The notes under the pieces: model-generated
The model's input: the letters and a program-made list of their open reading frames with translations, nothing else
The model's database searches: none
What the model was told of the DNA's origin: nothing
Part shown: piece by piece, positions 10,301 through 19,180 of the stretch
Position numbering within the stretch: the stretch's first letter is position 1
Layout: the number at the start of each line of letters is the position of its first letter
Assembly (NCBI GenBank): GCA_016191085.1
Contig: JACPPJ010000021.1
Span: forward strand, 1-64,000
Direction: 5' to 3'
Length of the DNA stretch: 64,000 nt
DNA from: Acidobacteriota bacterium
GTDB taxonomy: Bacteria > Acidobacteriota > Terriglobia > 2-12-FULL-54-10
Made by a program: the position numbers and the translations under genes

Positions 10301-11944
10301 CTATATTATTCGCTCCTCCTGCAACATGCGCAGCAGTTGTTCTGCTTCCAGATCGTCAGTATTGACGGACCACGTCGTGTGATGTTGCCCTGCCGATGGT
10401 TTATTCAGCGTCGAGATGCAAATGAGACCGGCGTTGTTGAGCGCTTGCGCGATAGAGGCAACGTGAGCACTTGCAGACTCATCATCCAGCACGACTGCTG
10501 CGTGACCGAGGTCGAACAGCATCCGTTCGAGCCGGTAGGCAATCTTCCAGGCATTGTGACCGCTCAACCACAGCGTAATCGCTTTTTGATCGAAGCGCGC
10601 CGCACGCTCCTGCGGAGTCACCCTGCGCGTTCTGCCGGCATTCTCCGCGAGACCGACAATCATTCCCGCGCCAACGGTAACGTTGGTAAGGCGGTCGATG
10701 ATGATGAACGACCCCGTTCCCTTGCAGCGCGCGTATGCGTCGAAAGCGAGCGGCGCGTTCAATGAGAATTCGCATAGCGCGATCCCGTTGAGCTTCAGAT
10801 GGTCCGCTGGGCGGCGGTCGAGCGTGTTCACGTCAATACGGTGATGGATCTGCGAGATCCAACCTGTAACCACCTTGGTAGTCTGCTTGATGTAATACTG
10901 CTTGCCGGGGATGAGCGGCGTCTCGCTCATCCAGACCACATGTGCGTTGAAGCGGGTGTCGAGCAGCGGCGGATTATCCGGACGCACCAACATATCGCCG
11001 CGGCTGACGTCAATCTCATCTTCCAACGTGACGGTGATCGCCTGCGGCGGAAAAGCCTCGGCCAGATCACCATCAAAGGTGACGATGGATTTCACGCGAC
11101 TGGTCTTGCGCGAGGGCAGCGCCATCACGGGATCGCCGGGATGCAAGATCCCCGCAGCCAATGTTCCGCTGTAGCCGCGGAAGTCCAGGTTGGGACGATT
11201 CACGTACTGCACAGGGAATCGCAGGTCGTCGAAATTCTGGTCGTCCACGATCTCGATGGTTTCGAGCAGTTCCATCAGCGGCGGCCCGTCATACCACGCC
11301 ATATTCTCGCTGGCTGTGACTACGTTATCGCCCTTCAGCGCCGAGATGGGAATGAATCGTATGTCATGCGGCTCCAGCGTCGAGATGAACTCCATGTAAT
11401 CGCGCTGGATCATGTTGAACACCGCCTGGCGGTATCCCACCAGATCCATTTTGTTCACCGCTACCAGAATGTGTTTGATTCCCAGCAGTGAAACGATGAA
11501 GCTGTGGCGCTTGGTTTGGGTGCGCACGCCATTGCGCGCATCTACGAGAATGATGGCGAGGTCGCACGTGGATGCCCCGGTGGCCATGTTGCGGGTGTAC
11601 TGCTCATGTCCAGGCGTGTCGGCGATGATGAACTTGCGGCGGGAGGTGGAGAAGTAACGGTAAGCTACGTCAATCGTGATGCCCTGTTCACGCTCGGCTT
11701 GCAAGCCGTCCACGAGCAGCGCCAAATCGATGTCCCCGCCCGTGGTTCCGAACTTCACGCTGTCTCTGCTGATGGCGGCGAGTTGGTCCTCGTAGATCAA
11801 CTGCGAGTCGTGCAACAGCCGCCCGATAAGAGTGCTCTTGCCGTCATCCACACTGCCGCACGTCAGGAAACGCAGCAGTTCCTTGCGCTGATGCTGGACA
11901 AGATAGTCGTGAATATCAGTAACGGTTTCGGTCTGCTGTATCAC
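10301..11944 (-). CDS. cysN: Sulfate adenylyltransferase subunit 1 (GTPase) with degenerate APS-kinase-like C-terminal extension
   Basis: [36 protein letters not shown]-terminal ~107 aa resembles CysC but lacks a P-loop. Confidence 0.94.
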   Translation of the reverse strand: MIQQTETVTDIHDYLVQHQRKELLRFLTCGSVDDGKSTLIGRLLHDSQLIYEDQLAAISRDSVKFGTTGGDIDLALLVDGLQAEREQGITIDVAYRYFSTSRRKFIIADTPGHEQYTRNMATGASTCDLAIILVDARNGVRTQTKRHSFIVSLLGIKHILVAVNKMDLVGYRQAVFNMIQRDYMEFISTLEPHDIRFIPISALKGDNVVTASENMAWYDGPPLMELLETIEIVDDQNFDDLRFPVQYVNRPNLDFRGYSGTLAAGILHPGDPVMALPSRKTSRVKSIVTFDGDLAEAFPPQAITVTLEDEIDVSRGDMLVRPDNPPLLDTRFNAHVVWMSETPLIPGKQYYIKQTTKVVTGWISQIHHRIDVNTLDRRPADHLKLNGIALCEFSLNAPLAFDAYARCKGTGSFIIIDRLTNVTVGAGMIVGLAENAGRTRRVTPQERAARFDQKAITLWLSGHNAWKIAYRLERMLFDLGHAAVVLDDESASAHVASIAQALNNAGLICISTLNKPSAGQHHTTWSVNTDDLEAEQLLRMLQEERII

Positions 11945-11946
11945 AG

Positions 11947-12867
11947 CTAAAAATAGCCTTCCTTCTTCTTCTCTTCCATCGAGCCGGCCTGGTCAAAATC
12001 AATCACGCGGCCCTGGCGCTCGGAGGTGGTGGCGAGGAGCATTTCCTGAATGATGTCCGGCAGCGTGTCGGCGCTCGACTCGACAGCGCCGGTCAGCGGA
12101 TAGCAGCCAAGAGTACGAAAACGCACCAGCCTCATTTCCGGTCTTTCGCCGGGCCCAAGCGGCAGGCGGTCGTCGTCTACCAGGATCAAAACTCCATCGC
12201 GCTCGACAACGGGCCGCTTCTTGGCGAAATAAAGCGGCACGATGGGAATGTTTTCCAGGTAGACGTATTGCCAGACATCGAGTTCGGTCCAGTTGGAGAG
12301 CGGAAATACGCGGATGCTCTCCCCGCGGTTGATCTTGCCGTTATATACATTCCAAAGCTCAGGCCGCTGGTTCTTCGGGTCCCAGCGATGGTATTGATCG
12401 CGGAAGGAGTACACGCGCTCCTTGGCGCGGGATTTTTCCTCTTCGCGGCGAGCCCCGCCGAAAGCAGCGTCAAACCCGTACTTGTCCAGCGCCTGCTTCA
12501 GGGCCTCGGTTTTCATCACGTCGGTATGCTTTTTGCTGCCATGCGTGAACGGACCGATGCCTTGCCGCACGCCGTCCTCATTGATGTACACGATGATATC
12601 CAGTCCCAGTTCCCGAACGCGGCGTTCGCGGAATTCGATCATCTCGCGAAATTTCCAGGTGGTGTCGATGTGCATCAACGGGAACGGCGGCTTGCCGGGA
12701 TAGAATGCCTTCATCGCCAGGTGCAGCATCACGGACGAGTCTTTGCCGATGGAATAGAGCATCACCGGCTTCTCGAACTCGGCCGCCACCTCTCGAATGA
12801 TATGGATACTCTCCGCCTCGAGCTGCTTCAGATGGCTCAATTTATGCTTGCTAATCAGGTCGTTCAT
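11947..12867 (-). CDS. cysD: Sulfate adenylyltransferase subunit 2
   Basis: [50 protein letters not shown]. Confidence 0.97.
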   Translation of the reverse strand: MNDLISKHKLSHLKQLEAESIHIIREVAAEFEKPVMLYSIGKDSSVMLHLAMKAFYPGKPPFPLMHIDTTWKFREMIEFRERRVRELGLDIIVYINEDGVRQGIGPFTHGSKKHTDVMKTEALKQALDKYGFDAAFGGARREEEKSRAKERVYSFRDQYHRWDPKNQRPELWNVYNGKINRGESIRVFPLSNWTELDVWQYVYLENIPIVPLYFAKKRPVVERDGVLILVDDDRLPLGPGERPEMRLVRFRTLGCYPLTGAVESSADTLPDIIQEMLLATTSERQGRVIDFDQAGSMEEKKKEGYF

Positions 12868-12970
12868 TTACGTCCAGCCAATACGTGAAAAGGGCTACAG
12901 ACCGCCCATGGCTGCCTGTAACCCTAGGTGGAGCGAATCAGTGTTCGAGAATGGGGACCTGCTGTGGTTG

Positions 12971-13861
12971 TCACAGCATCTTCAAGCCGCCCGCCAGGAC
13001 CAACAGCGCCACTGCATATCGCAAAGGCCGGCCCGGCGTGCGATACGCCAGCCGGCTGCCAATAACTACACCGGGCAGAGAACCAATCAGCAGATTCGCA
13101 GCTAACGGCACATTGACCGTGCCGATCTGCCAGTGCGCCAGAGCCGCCGCTGTCACCAGCAACAAAGCGTGCGCGATGTCCGTGCCCACGATGGTGGTTG
13201 ACCGCAGCCGCGAGAACATGATCAAAGCCATGGCGATCAAGCTGCCGCTGCCCACGGAGGTCAGGCCTACCAGAAATCCCACCACCACGCCCAACAAAAT
13301 TACCTTCACTTTGTGGTGGGAGGGATCCACCTCGGATTGGAAGCTTGCGGCGCGCTTGCGATAAATCTCGTTCACCAAGGATGCAATCGCCGCAAAAACC
13401 AGGACCACACCCAATCCAGTCCGCACCATCTTGTCCGCCGAGCCGTAGTGCACGCTGACAAAGTGGATCAGGTAAGCAGCGACCACCGCTGATGGTACGC
13501 TGCCGATAGCCATGTACAGCACCCATTTCCAATTGATGCTGCCCTGTTTCCAGTGCTGATAGCTGCCGACCATCTTGGTCAGCGAGCCGTAGAACAAGTC
13601 GGTTCCGACCGCGATGGTGGGAGGAACGCTCAGCAGAATCAGCACCGGTGTCAGCAGAACGCCGCCGCCGACGCCCGTCAGGCCGATCAGGAATCCTACT
13701 ACCAATCCCGCGATGATGATCAGAATCCGGAACTGCGACAGCATCTCCCAGGTATCGTGGGATAACTGCCCTTGGAAGAAGTGCCACAGCATGGCCGCTA
13801 ACGGCGTCTGTGTTATTCCCATCGCGATCGCATTCACCGAATCAACTGGAGCAGTCAGCAT
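12971..13861 (-). CDS. TauE/SafE family sulfite exporter / sulfur-compound permease
   Basis: TauE/SafE signature GFLIGLTGVGGGVLLTPVLILL and internal repeat GFLVGLTSVGSGSLIAMAL; first gene of cys operon; SD AAGGA at 13867-13871. Confidence 0.92.
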   Translation of the reverse strand: MLTAPVDSVNAIAMGITQTPLAAMLWHFFQGQLSHDTWEMLSQFRILIIIAGLVVGFLIGLTGVGGGVLLTPVLILLSVPPTIAVGTDLFYGSLTKMVGSYQHWKQGSINWKWVLYMAIGSVPSAVVAAYLIHFVSVHYGSADKMVRTGLGVVLVFAAIASLVNEIYRKRAASFQSEVDPSHHKVKVILLGVVVGFLVGLTSVGSGSLIAMALIMFSRLRSTTIVGTDIAHALLLVTAAALAHWQIGTVNVPLAANLLIGSLPGVVIGSRLAYRTPGRPLRYAVALLVLAGGLKML

Positions 13862-13892
13862 AACGTTCCTTGGATAGCCCAGCTCAAAACAA

Positions 13893-13929
13893 AAAACCCA
13901 CCATCCGGGCTATCCGGCTGGTGGGTTTT
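13893..13929 (-). terminator. Intrinsic terminator (predicted attenuator) upstream of tauE-cysDNH
   Basis: On the minus strand: AAAACCCACCAGCCGGATAGCCCGGATGGTGGGTTTTTTGTTTTG. 7-bp GC stem CCCACCA/TGGTGGG extended by AAAA/TTTT, inner CCGG/CCGG, followed by a U tract. Confidence 0.85.
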
Positions 13930-13953
13930 GGTGAAATCTAACTAATTAGTGCG

Positions 13954-14058
13954 CTAGTTCAGACCACCTCCACAGCCGGACACAGGACAACAACACGTAC
14001 AACAACAGACCATGTTGCTGTTCGTTGTGCTTGCCGGGCTGTGAGAAGTCAGACTCAT
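13954..14058 (-). CDS. Cysteine-rich leader peptide MSLTSHSPASTTNSNMVCCCTCCCPVSGCGGGLN
   Basis: Manually translated (not in ORF track); 7 Cys of 34 aa with TGT TGT TGT ACG TGT TGT TGT run; lies between a promoter-like motif and the terminator upstream of the sulfate-assimilation operon; start could be internal Met at 14013. Confidence 0.75.
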   Translation of the reverse strand: MSLTSHSPASTTNSNMVCCCTCCCPVSGCGGGLN

Positions 14059-14059
14059 A

Positions 14060-14088
14060 TAAATACAAAAACACACTTCGAGAATCAA
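14060..14088 (-). promoter_or_regulatory. Putative sigma70-like promoter of the cys leader
   Basis: TTGATT (14088-14083) - 17 nt - TATTTA (14065-14060) on the minus strand. Confidence 0.45.
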
Positions 14089-14388
14089 GCGTAGACGAGC
14101 AGATTACCTCTGTCAAGCACTTTTTCCATTTTTTTTGAGCACCTACTGGATCAGCGGCCCGTGCGGCATCTGCTGAGCCAATTCATGTATACTAATGCAC
14201 TCATATGCCCCGAACAGAAGTCGCGCCGTACGGGCACGCGCCGACTGTACACCACGCCGCCACCATCCGCAATAAGATTCCTGTTCCGGCATCCCGAGTT
14301 TGACAGACCCGGCCGATCATTGCCGCGCCTCACGCGTGCGTACCGCTCCAATCGATCCGCCGTTACTCCGCCGTTCCTGGGAAGCAGC

Positions 14389-15078
14389 ATGAAAATCCAA
14401 ATCATTTCCGACATTCATGGTAATTTCGACGCCCTTTCAGCTCTGCCGCAGGATTATGACGAGCTGTGGGTGCTGGGCGACCTGGTCAATTACGGCCCGC
14501 AGCCCGCCGAGGTGGTGGACTACGTATCGCAACGCGCATCGCTGGTGGTGCGCGGCAATCACGATCACTGCATCGCGTACTCGGAGGACCCCCGCTGCGC
14601 TCCGCGGTTTAAAGCGATGGCGGAAGCAACGCGGGGCTATACCAACGCAATTTTGAATGATGAACAGAAGGATTTCCTCAGGCGTCTCCCAACGCAAACG
14701 GAAGCCGAGCGCGAAAACATCAAATTCCAGTTGCTGCACGCCATCCCCTCCGACCCGCTGTACGGCTATGCGGCAGGACAGTCCGACCGCTGGCCTGCCG
14801 AAGTTGAAGGCAGCGAAGCTGATGTGCTGCTGGTAGGCCACACGCATATTCCGTTCATGCGGCGCGTAGGCAGCCGAATGGTTTGCAACCCCGGAAGCGT
14901 GGGCCAAGCCAAAAGCGGAAAAGCGTCAGCATATTATGCGATCTGGGAAAACGGCAAGCTGCGACTCAGATCGGTTCCGTACCCAGTCGAAGAGACTGTC
15001 CGCAAGGTCGAAGCCATGCCCATTGACGAAAAGATTCAGCAGGACCTGATCAAAGTGCTACGCGAGGGAGACTTGTAA
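14389..15078 (+). CDS. Metallophosphoesterase family protein
   Basis: MKIQIISDIHGNFDAL, GDLVNYGP, RGNHD, GHTH motifs; ORF-track start at 14161 judged too far upstream. Confidence 0.9.
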   Translation: MKIQIISDIHGNFDALSALPQDYDELWVLGDLVNYGPQPAEVVDYVSQRASLVVRGNHDHCIAYSEDPRCAPRFKAMAEATRGYTNAILNDEQKDFLRRLPTQTEAERENIKFQLLHAIPSDPLYGYAAGQSDRWPAEVEGSEADVLLVGHTHIPFMRRVGSRMVCNPGSVGQAKSGKASAYYAIWENGKLRLRSVPYPVEETVRKVEAMPIDEKIQQDLIKVLREGDL

Positions 15079-15088
15079 TTGATGTACC

Positions 15089-16633
15089 ATGGCTGCTGTG
15101 AGCGATCCTAATGAAACAAGCGGAAAAATCTACCTCGTTGGCGCCGGGCCGGGCGATCCTGGCCTGCTGACCGTTAAAGGCGCGGCTGTGTTACGCCAGG
15201 CCGACGTCATCATCTACGACTACCTCGCCAATCCCGAGTTATTGCTCGAAGCCAAGCCCGGCGCTGAGCTGATCTACGTTGGCATTCACGCGCAGGAGCG
15301 CTTGTCGCAGGACCAAATCAATAGTCTCCTGGTTGACCGCGCAAGACAGGGCAAGCTGGTCTGCCGCCTCAAAGGCGGGGACCCGTTCATCTTCGGCCGG
15401 GGAGGCGAAGAGGCTGAGTTCATTGCCTCGTCCGGTATTCCGTACGAAGTCGTGCCCGGCGTCAGCGCCGGCTACGCTGTTCCCGCATACGCCGGCATTC
15501 CACTGACGCACCGAAAGCTCTCCTCCAGCGTCGCGTTCATCACCGGCCACGAAGACCCCGAAAAAGAGGGCGGTTCCGATGTGGACTGGAACAAGATCGC
15601 CCACGGCGCTTCCACTCTGGTGTTCTTCATGGGCGTGAAGAATTTGCCGCACATCGCGCAAAACCTGATTCGCTCGGGGAGATCGCCCGATACCCCGGTG
15701 GCGATGATCCGCTGGGGCACGCGAGGCGAGCAGCAGGTCGTCACCGGAACTCTTGAGAACATCACCGATCGTTCGACCAGTGCGGGCTTGCGGCCGCCCG
15801 CGCTGGCTGTGGTCGGTGACGTCGTCACGCTGCGCGATAAGCTGAGATGGTTCGAATGCCTGCCATTGTTCGGCCAACGGGTATTGATTACCCGAGCACG
15901 CGAACAGGCCGCCGAGCTTGCGGCTCCGCTGCGAGCACTTGGAGCGGAGACGCTGGAATTGCCCGCCATCGCCATTCAGGACCCGGACGACTGGGCGCCG
16001 CTCGACCAAGCCGTGCGCTCGGCGGCGAGCTACGACTGGATTATTTTCACCAGCGCCAATGGCGTCCGGAAATTCATGTCGCGGGTGGCGGCGACTGAAA
16101 CCGATATTCGATCCCTTGCCGCGGCGAAACTGTGCGCCATCGGGCCGGCCACGGCCGCCGAGTTGCGCTCGCATTTGTTGCAGGTAGCCAAACTTCCGCG
16201 CGAGTACCGCGCCGAGGGTCTTCTCGAATCGTTTACAGGAGAGGAGATCGCAGGCAAGCGGTTCCTGGTTCCAAGGGCGAAAGTTGCGCGCGACGTACTG
16301 CCCGACGAATTACGCAAAAGAGGTGCGCACGTTGATGTCGTCGAAGCGTACCGCACCGTCGCTCCCGCGGAGTCTTCCGAACGAGCACGCATTATCTTTT
16401 CCCGCCACAAGCCCACCATTATTGCGTTCACCAGTTCATCCACTGTTCAGAATTTCCTATCGCTCCTGCCGCATGAAACCAGAGAACGGGACCTGCGCGA
16501 TGTGAAGATCGCGTCCATCGGTCCCATCACCAGCGAAACACTGCGCCGTAACGGTCTTCGCGTGGATATCGAGGCGGCGGAATACACCATTCCATCTTTG
16601 ATTGAAGCAATTCGCCGCGCGGTGAGAGGCTGA
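15089..16633 (+). CDS. cobA-hemD: Fused uroporphyrinogen-III C-methyltransferase / uroporphyrinogen-III synthase
   Basis: SUMT motifs [14 protein letters not shown] and [16 protein letters not shown]-terminal HemD fold ([20 protein letters not shown]). Confidence 0.94.
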   Translation: MAAVSDPNETSGKIYLVGAGPGDPGLLTVKGAAVLRQADVIIYDYLANPELLLEAKPGAELIYVGIHAQERLSQDQINSLLVDRARQGKLVCRLKGGDPFIFGRGGEEAEFIASSGIPYEVVPGVSAGYAVPAYAGIPLTHRKLSSSVAFITGHEDPEKEGGSDVDWNKIAHGASTLVFFMGVKNLPHIAQNLIRSGRSPDTPVAMIRWGTRGEQQVVTGTLENITDRSTSAGLRPPALAVVGDVVTLRDKLRWFECLPLFGQRVLITRAREQAAELAAPLRALGAETLELPAIAIQDPDDWAPLDQAVRSAASYDWIIFTSANGVRKFMSRVAATETDIRSLAAAKLCAIGPATAAELRSHLLQVAKLPREYRAEGLLESFTGEEIAGKRFLVPRAKVARDVLPDELRKRGAHVDVVEAYRTVAPAESSERARIIFSRHKPTIIAFTSSSTVQNFLSLLPHETRERDLRDVKIASIGPITSETLRRNGLRVDIEAAEYTIPSLIEAIRRAVRG

Positions 16634-16662
16634 TTGCGGCCGCGATGTTAGATTTAAAGCGT

Positions 16663-16690
16663 TTGACAAATTCCAAGATACTAGTATTAT
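16663..16690 (+). promoter_or_regulatory. Promoter and putative ArsR operator of the ars operon
   Basis: TTGACA (16663-16668) - 16 nt - TATTAT (16685-16690); perfect 10-nt palindrome ATACTAGTAT at 16678-16687 overlapping the -10. Confidence 0.6.
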
Positions 16691-16696
16691 CGAAAT

Positions 16697-17068
16697 ATGG
16701 CGAAGCGTTCGAACGCGGTAAGCCGCTATGCAAAGATGCTGGCGGCGATGGGAGCGGAGCAGCGGTTGCGCATCGTGCAGTTGTTGTTGCAAGCGCATCC
16801 GCGCGGCTTGACAGTCGGAGAAGTTCAACAGGAACTCCGTATTCCGCCTTCAACGCTCTCGCATCACCTCGATAAACTGCGAACGGAGCAGTTGGTCCGC
16901 GTCCGGCGCGAGAGCACATTTCTGTGGTATACGGCTGACGTCGAAAGCCTCCGCGAGATTCTCTCGTTTCTGTACGCGGAGTGCTGTACGCGCAGCCGTG
17001 TGATAGCAGCTGACGAACTCGTTTGCATGGTCGAGAGATGCAGCGTGCCTGGAAAGGAGAAGAAATGA
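16697..17068 (+). CDS. arsR: ArsR family transcriptional repressor
   Basis: Winged HTH with PPSTLSHHLDKLRTEQLVRVRRES; upstream of arsM/acr3. Confidence 0.9.
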   Translation: MAKRSNAVSRYAKMLAAMGAEQRLRIVQLLLQAHPRGLTVGEVQQELRIPPSTLSHHLDKLRTEQLVRVRRESTFLWYTADVESLREILSFLYAECCTRSRVIAADELVCMVERCSVPGKEKK

Positions 17069-17904
17069 GTACTCCAAACAGTGTAGAAGCCACGAAACAA
17101 TTCGTGAAAGAGAAATATGGTGCGGCCGCACTGCGCGTGATGAGCGGCGGCGCAAGCTCCTGCTGCGGTGCGGCTCAGGACACCTCAGCCTGTGGTGATG
17201 CGATCACTTCGAATTTGTATGACGCCGCGCAGGCGGGCCAGATCCCGGAGCAAGCGCTGCTTGCGTCGCTGGGTTGCGGCAATCCTACGGCGCTCGCGGA
17301 ATTGCATCCAGGCGAGACCGTGCTGGACCTGGGATCGGGCGGCGGTATCGACGTGATGCTCTCCGCCAGGCGTGTGGGACCGCACGGCAAAGCGTATGGT
17401 CTGGACATGACGGACGAGATGCTGGCGCTGGCGCGCGAAAACCAACGCACAACGGGGATCGAGAACGCCGAGTTTCTAAAGGGCGAGATCGAAAACATCC
17501 CGCTGCCGGACAATTCCGTGGATGTCATCATTTCAAACTGCGTCATCAATCTCTCGGCCGATAAAGACCGCGTGATGCGCGAAGCATTCCGCGTGCTCAA
17601 ACCCGGCGGGCGATTTGCGGTGTCAGATGTGGTTGTGCGCGGCGAGGTTCCCGACGTTATCCGTCGCAATATGGAACTGTGGGCGGGTTGTGTTGCCGGC
17701 GCTTTGGAAGAGGCGGCTTACGTCTCGAAGCTCTCCGCGGCAGGATTTGAGGCAATCCAGGTTGAGCCGACGCGCGTTTATCGCGCCGAGGATAACTCCC
17801 AGTTTCTGGCGAGCGCCGGAGTTGCCGCTGACGCCATCGCGTCACAAATAGACGGCAAATTCATGAGCGCCTTCATCCACGCGAACAAGCCGGTTCAGCA
17901 GTAG
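17065..17904 (+). CDS. arsM: Arsenite S-adenosylmethyltransferase
   Basis: [50 protein letters not shown]; overlaps arsR stop. Confidence 0.93.
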   Translation: MSTPNSVEATKQFVKEKYGAAALRVMSGGASSCCGAAQDTSACGDAITSNLYDAAQAGQIPEQALLASLGCGNPTALAELHPGETVLDLGSGGGIDVMLSARRVGPHGKAYGLDMTDEMLALARENQRTTGIENAEFLKGEIENIPLPDNSVDVIISNCVINLSADKDRVMREAFRVLKPGGRFAVSDVVVRGEVPDVIRRNMELWAGCVAGALEEAAYVSKLSAAGFEAIQVEPTRVYRAEDNSQFLASAGVAADAIASQIDGKFMSAFIHANKPVQQ

Positions 17905-17912
17905 ATGCCAGC

Positions 17913-18995
17913 ATGGAACATATTGGGCGAAAGCTTTCTTTCTTGGACCGGTATCTGACGCTGTGGATCTTTCTGGCTATGGTGATAGGCGTTGGCGCCG
18001 GTTACGTTCTCCCGGGAATTGTTGGTGTCATCACAGGCTACCAAGTGGGGACCACCTCGATTCCGATTGCGGCGGGGCTCATCCTTATGATGTACCCACC
18101 GCTTGCAAAAGTCCGTTATGAGGAGATGGGGAAGGTTTTCCGAAACAGAAGAATTCTGGTCCTCTCCCTCATACAGAATTGGGTGATCGGGCCAATTCTC
18201 ATGTTCGCTCTCGCTGTGATCTTCCTCCGAGGTTATCCGGAGTACATGGTCGGTCTCATTATGATCGGCATTGCCCGCTGTATCGCCATGGTCATCGTGT
18301 GGAACCAACTGGCCAACGGTGATACCGAGTACGCGGCCGGTCTCGTCGCCCTCAACTCCGTATTCCAGGTGCTCTTTTACTCCTTGTATGCTTGGGTTTT
18401 TGTGACGGTCCTTCCGGAGCTGTTCGGGCTTAGAGGCTATGCCGTGAATATCTCAATCGGCGAAATTGGCAGGACTGTTTTCATCTACCTTGGGATTCCA
18501 TTCCTGGCAGGCATGCTCACGCGACTGGTTCTCGTCCGAACCCAGGGACGGGAATGGTACGAAAACAAATTCATGCCGCGAATCAGTCCGCTGACGCTGA
18601 TCGCGCTGCTTTTCACCATTGTGGTGATGTTCTCGCTGAAGGGTGACTACATCGTGCGGCTGCCGTTCGATGTGCTTCGGATCGCGCTTCCTCTTTTCAT
18701 CTATTTCGTGGTGATGTTTCTCATATCTTTCTGGATGGGACGCAGGCTCGGCGCGGATTATTCGAAGACAGCAACCTTGTCATTTACTGCCGCGAGCAAC
18801 AATTTCGAGCTTGCCATCGCTGTCTCAGTTGCCGTCTTCGGAATCCATTCCGGCGTGGCGTTTGCGGCTGTTATTGGTCCTCTGGTGGAAGTGCCCGTAC
18901 TCATCTCGCTGGTAAATGTTTCACTGCGGTTCCAGGAGTTCTTCGTACCGCCCTCACAGTCCCCGGTCTTCGCGCCTCAAGAGGTGCAACGCTGA
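17913..18995 (+). CDS. acr3: ACR3-family arsenite efflux transporter
   Basis: Ten-TM ACR3 motifs ([33 protein letters not shown]); ars operon. Confidence 0.94.
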   Translation: MEHIGRKLSFLDRYLTLWIFLAMVIGVGAGYVLPGIVGVITGYQVGTTSIPIAAGLILMMYPPLAKVRYEEMGKVFRNRRILVLSLIQNWVIGPILMFALAVIFLRGYPEYMVGLIMIGIARCIAMVIVWNQLANGDTEYAAGLVALNSVFQVLFYSLYAWVFVTVLPELFGLRGYAVNISIGEIGRTVFIYLGIPFLAGMLTRLVLVRTQGREWYENKFMPRISPLTLIALLFTIVVMFSLKGDYIVRLPFDVLRIALPLFIYFVVMFLISFWMGRRLGADYSKTATLSFTAASNNFELAIAVSVAVFGIHSGVAFAAVIGPLVEVPVLISLVNVSLRFQEFFVPPSQSPVFAPQEVQR

Positions 18996-19180
18996 GCCGG
19001 ACGGCTTCTAATCCCGTGCTGGCGCTATCTCTCCCCTTCCGTCCATACTTCCCAAAGAATCACTGATACGAAGCTTTTCGCGTTGCGGCGGCAGGGGGCT
19101 TCCACATCGTGTAAACTTTGCATAGAATTACCGTTAGACCTAACCTGTGTAAATTGACCTAAAAGGGGGAGATTAGAGCT

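Noticed and set aside
13954-14058. Cys-rich peptide as a RiPP/TOMM precursor (MVCCCTCCCPVSGCGGG)
   Set aside because: No YcaO, dehydrogenase, lanthionine synthetase, radical SAM or dedicated exporter nearby; location in front of a terminator and sulfate genes fits a regulatory leader better.
14161-14388. 76-aa N-terminal extension of the metallophosphoesterase
   Set aside because: The family begins at MKIQIISDIHG; the upstream part shows no conserved motif and is probably 5' UTR or intergenic.
15239-16174. 311-aa minus-strand ORF antisense to cobA-hemD
   Set aside because: Shadow ORF with no domain signal; real coding strand is plus.
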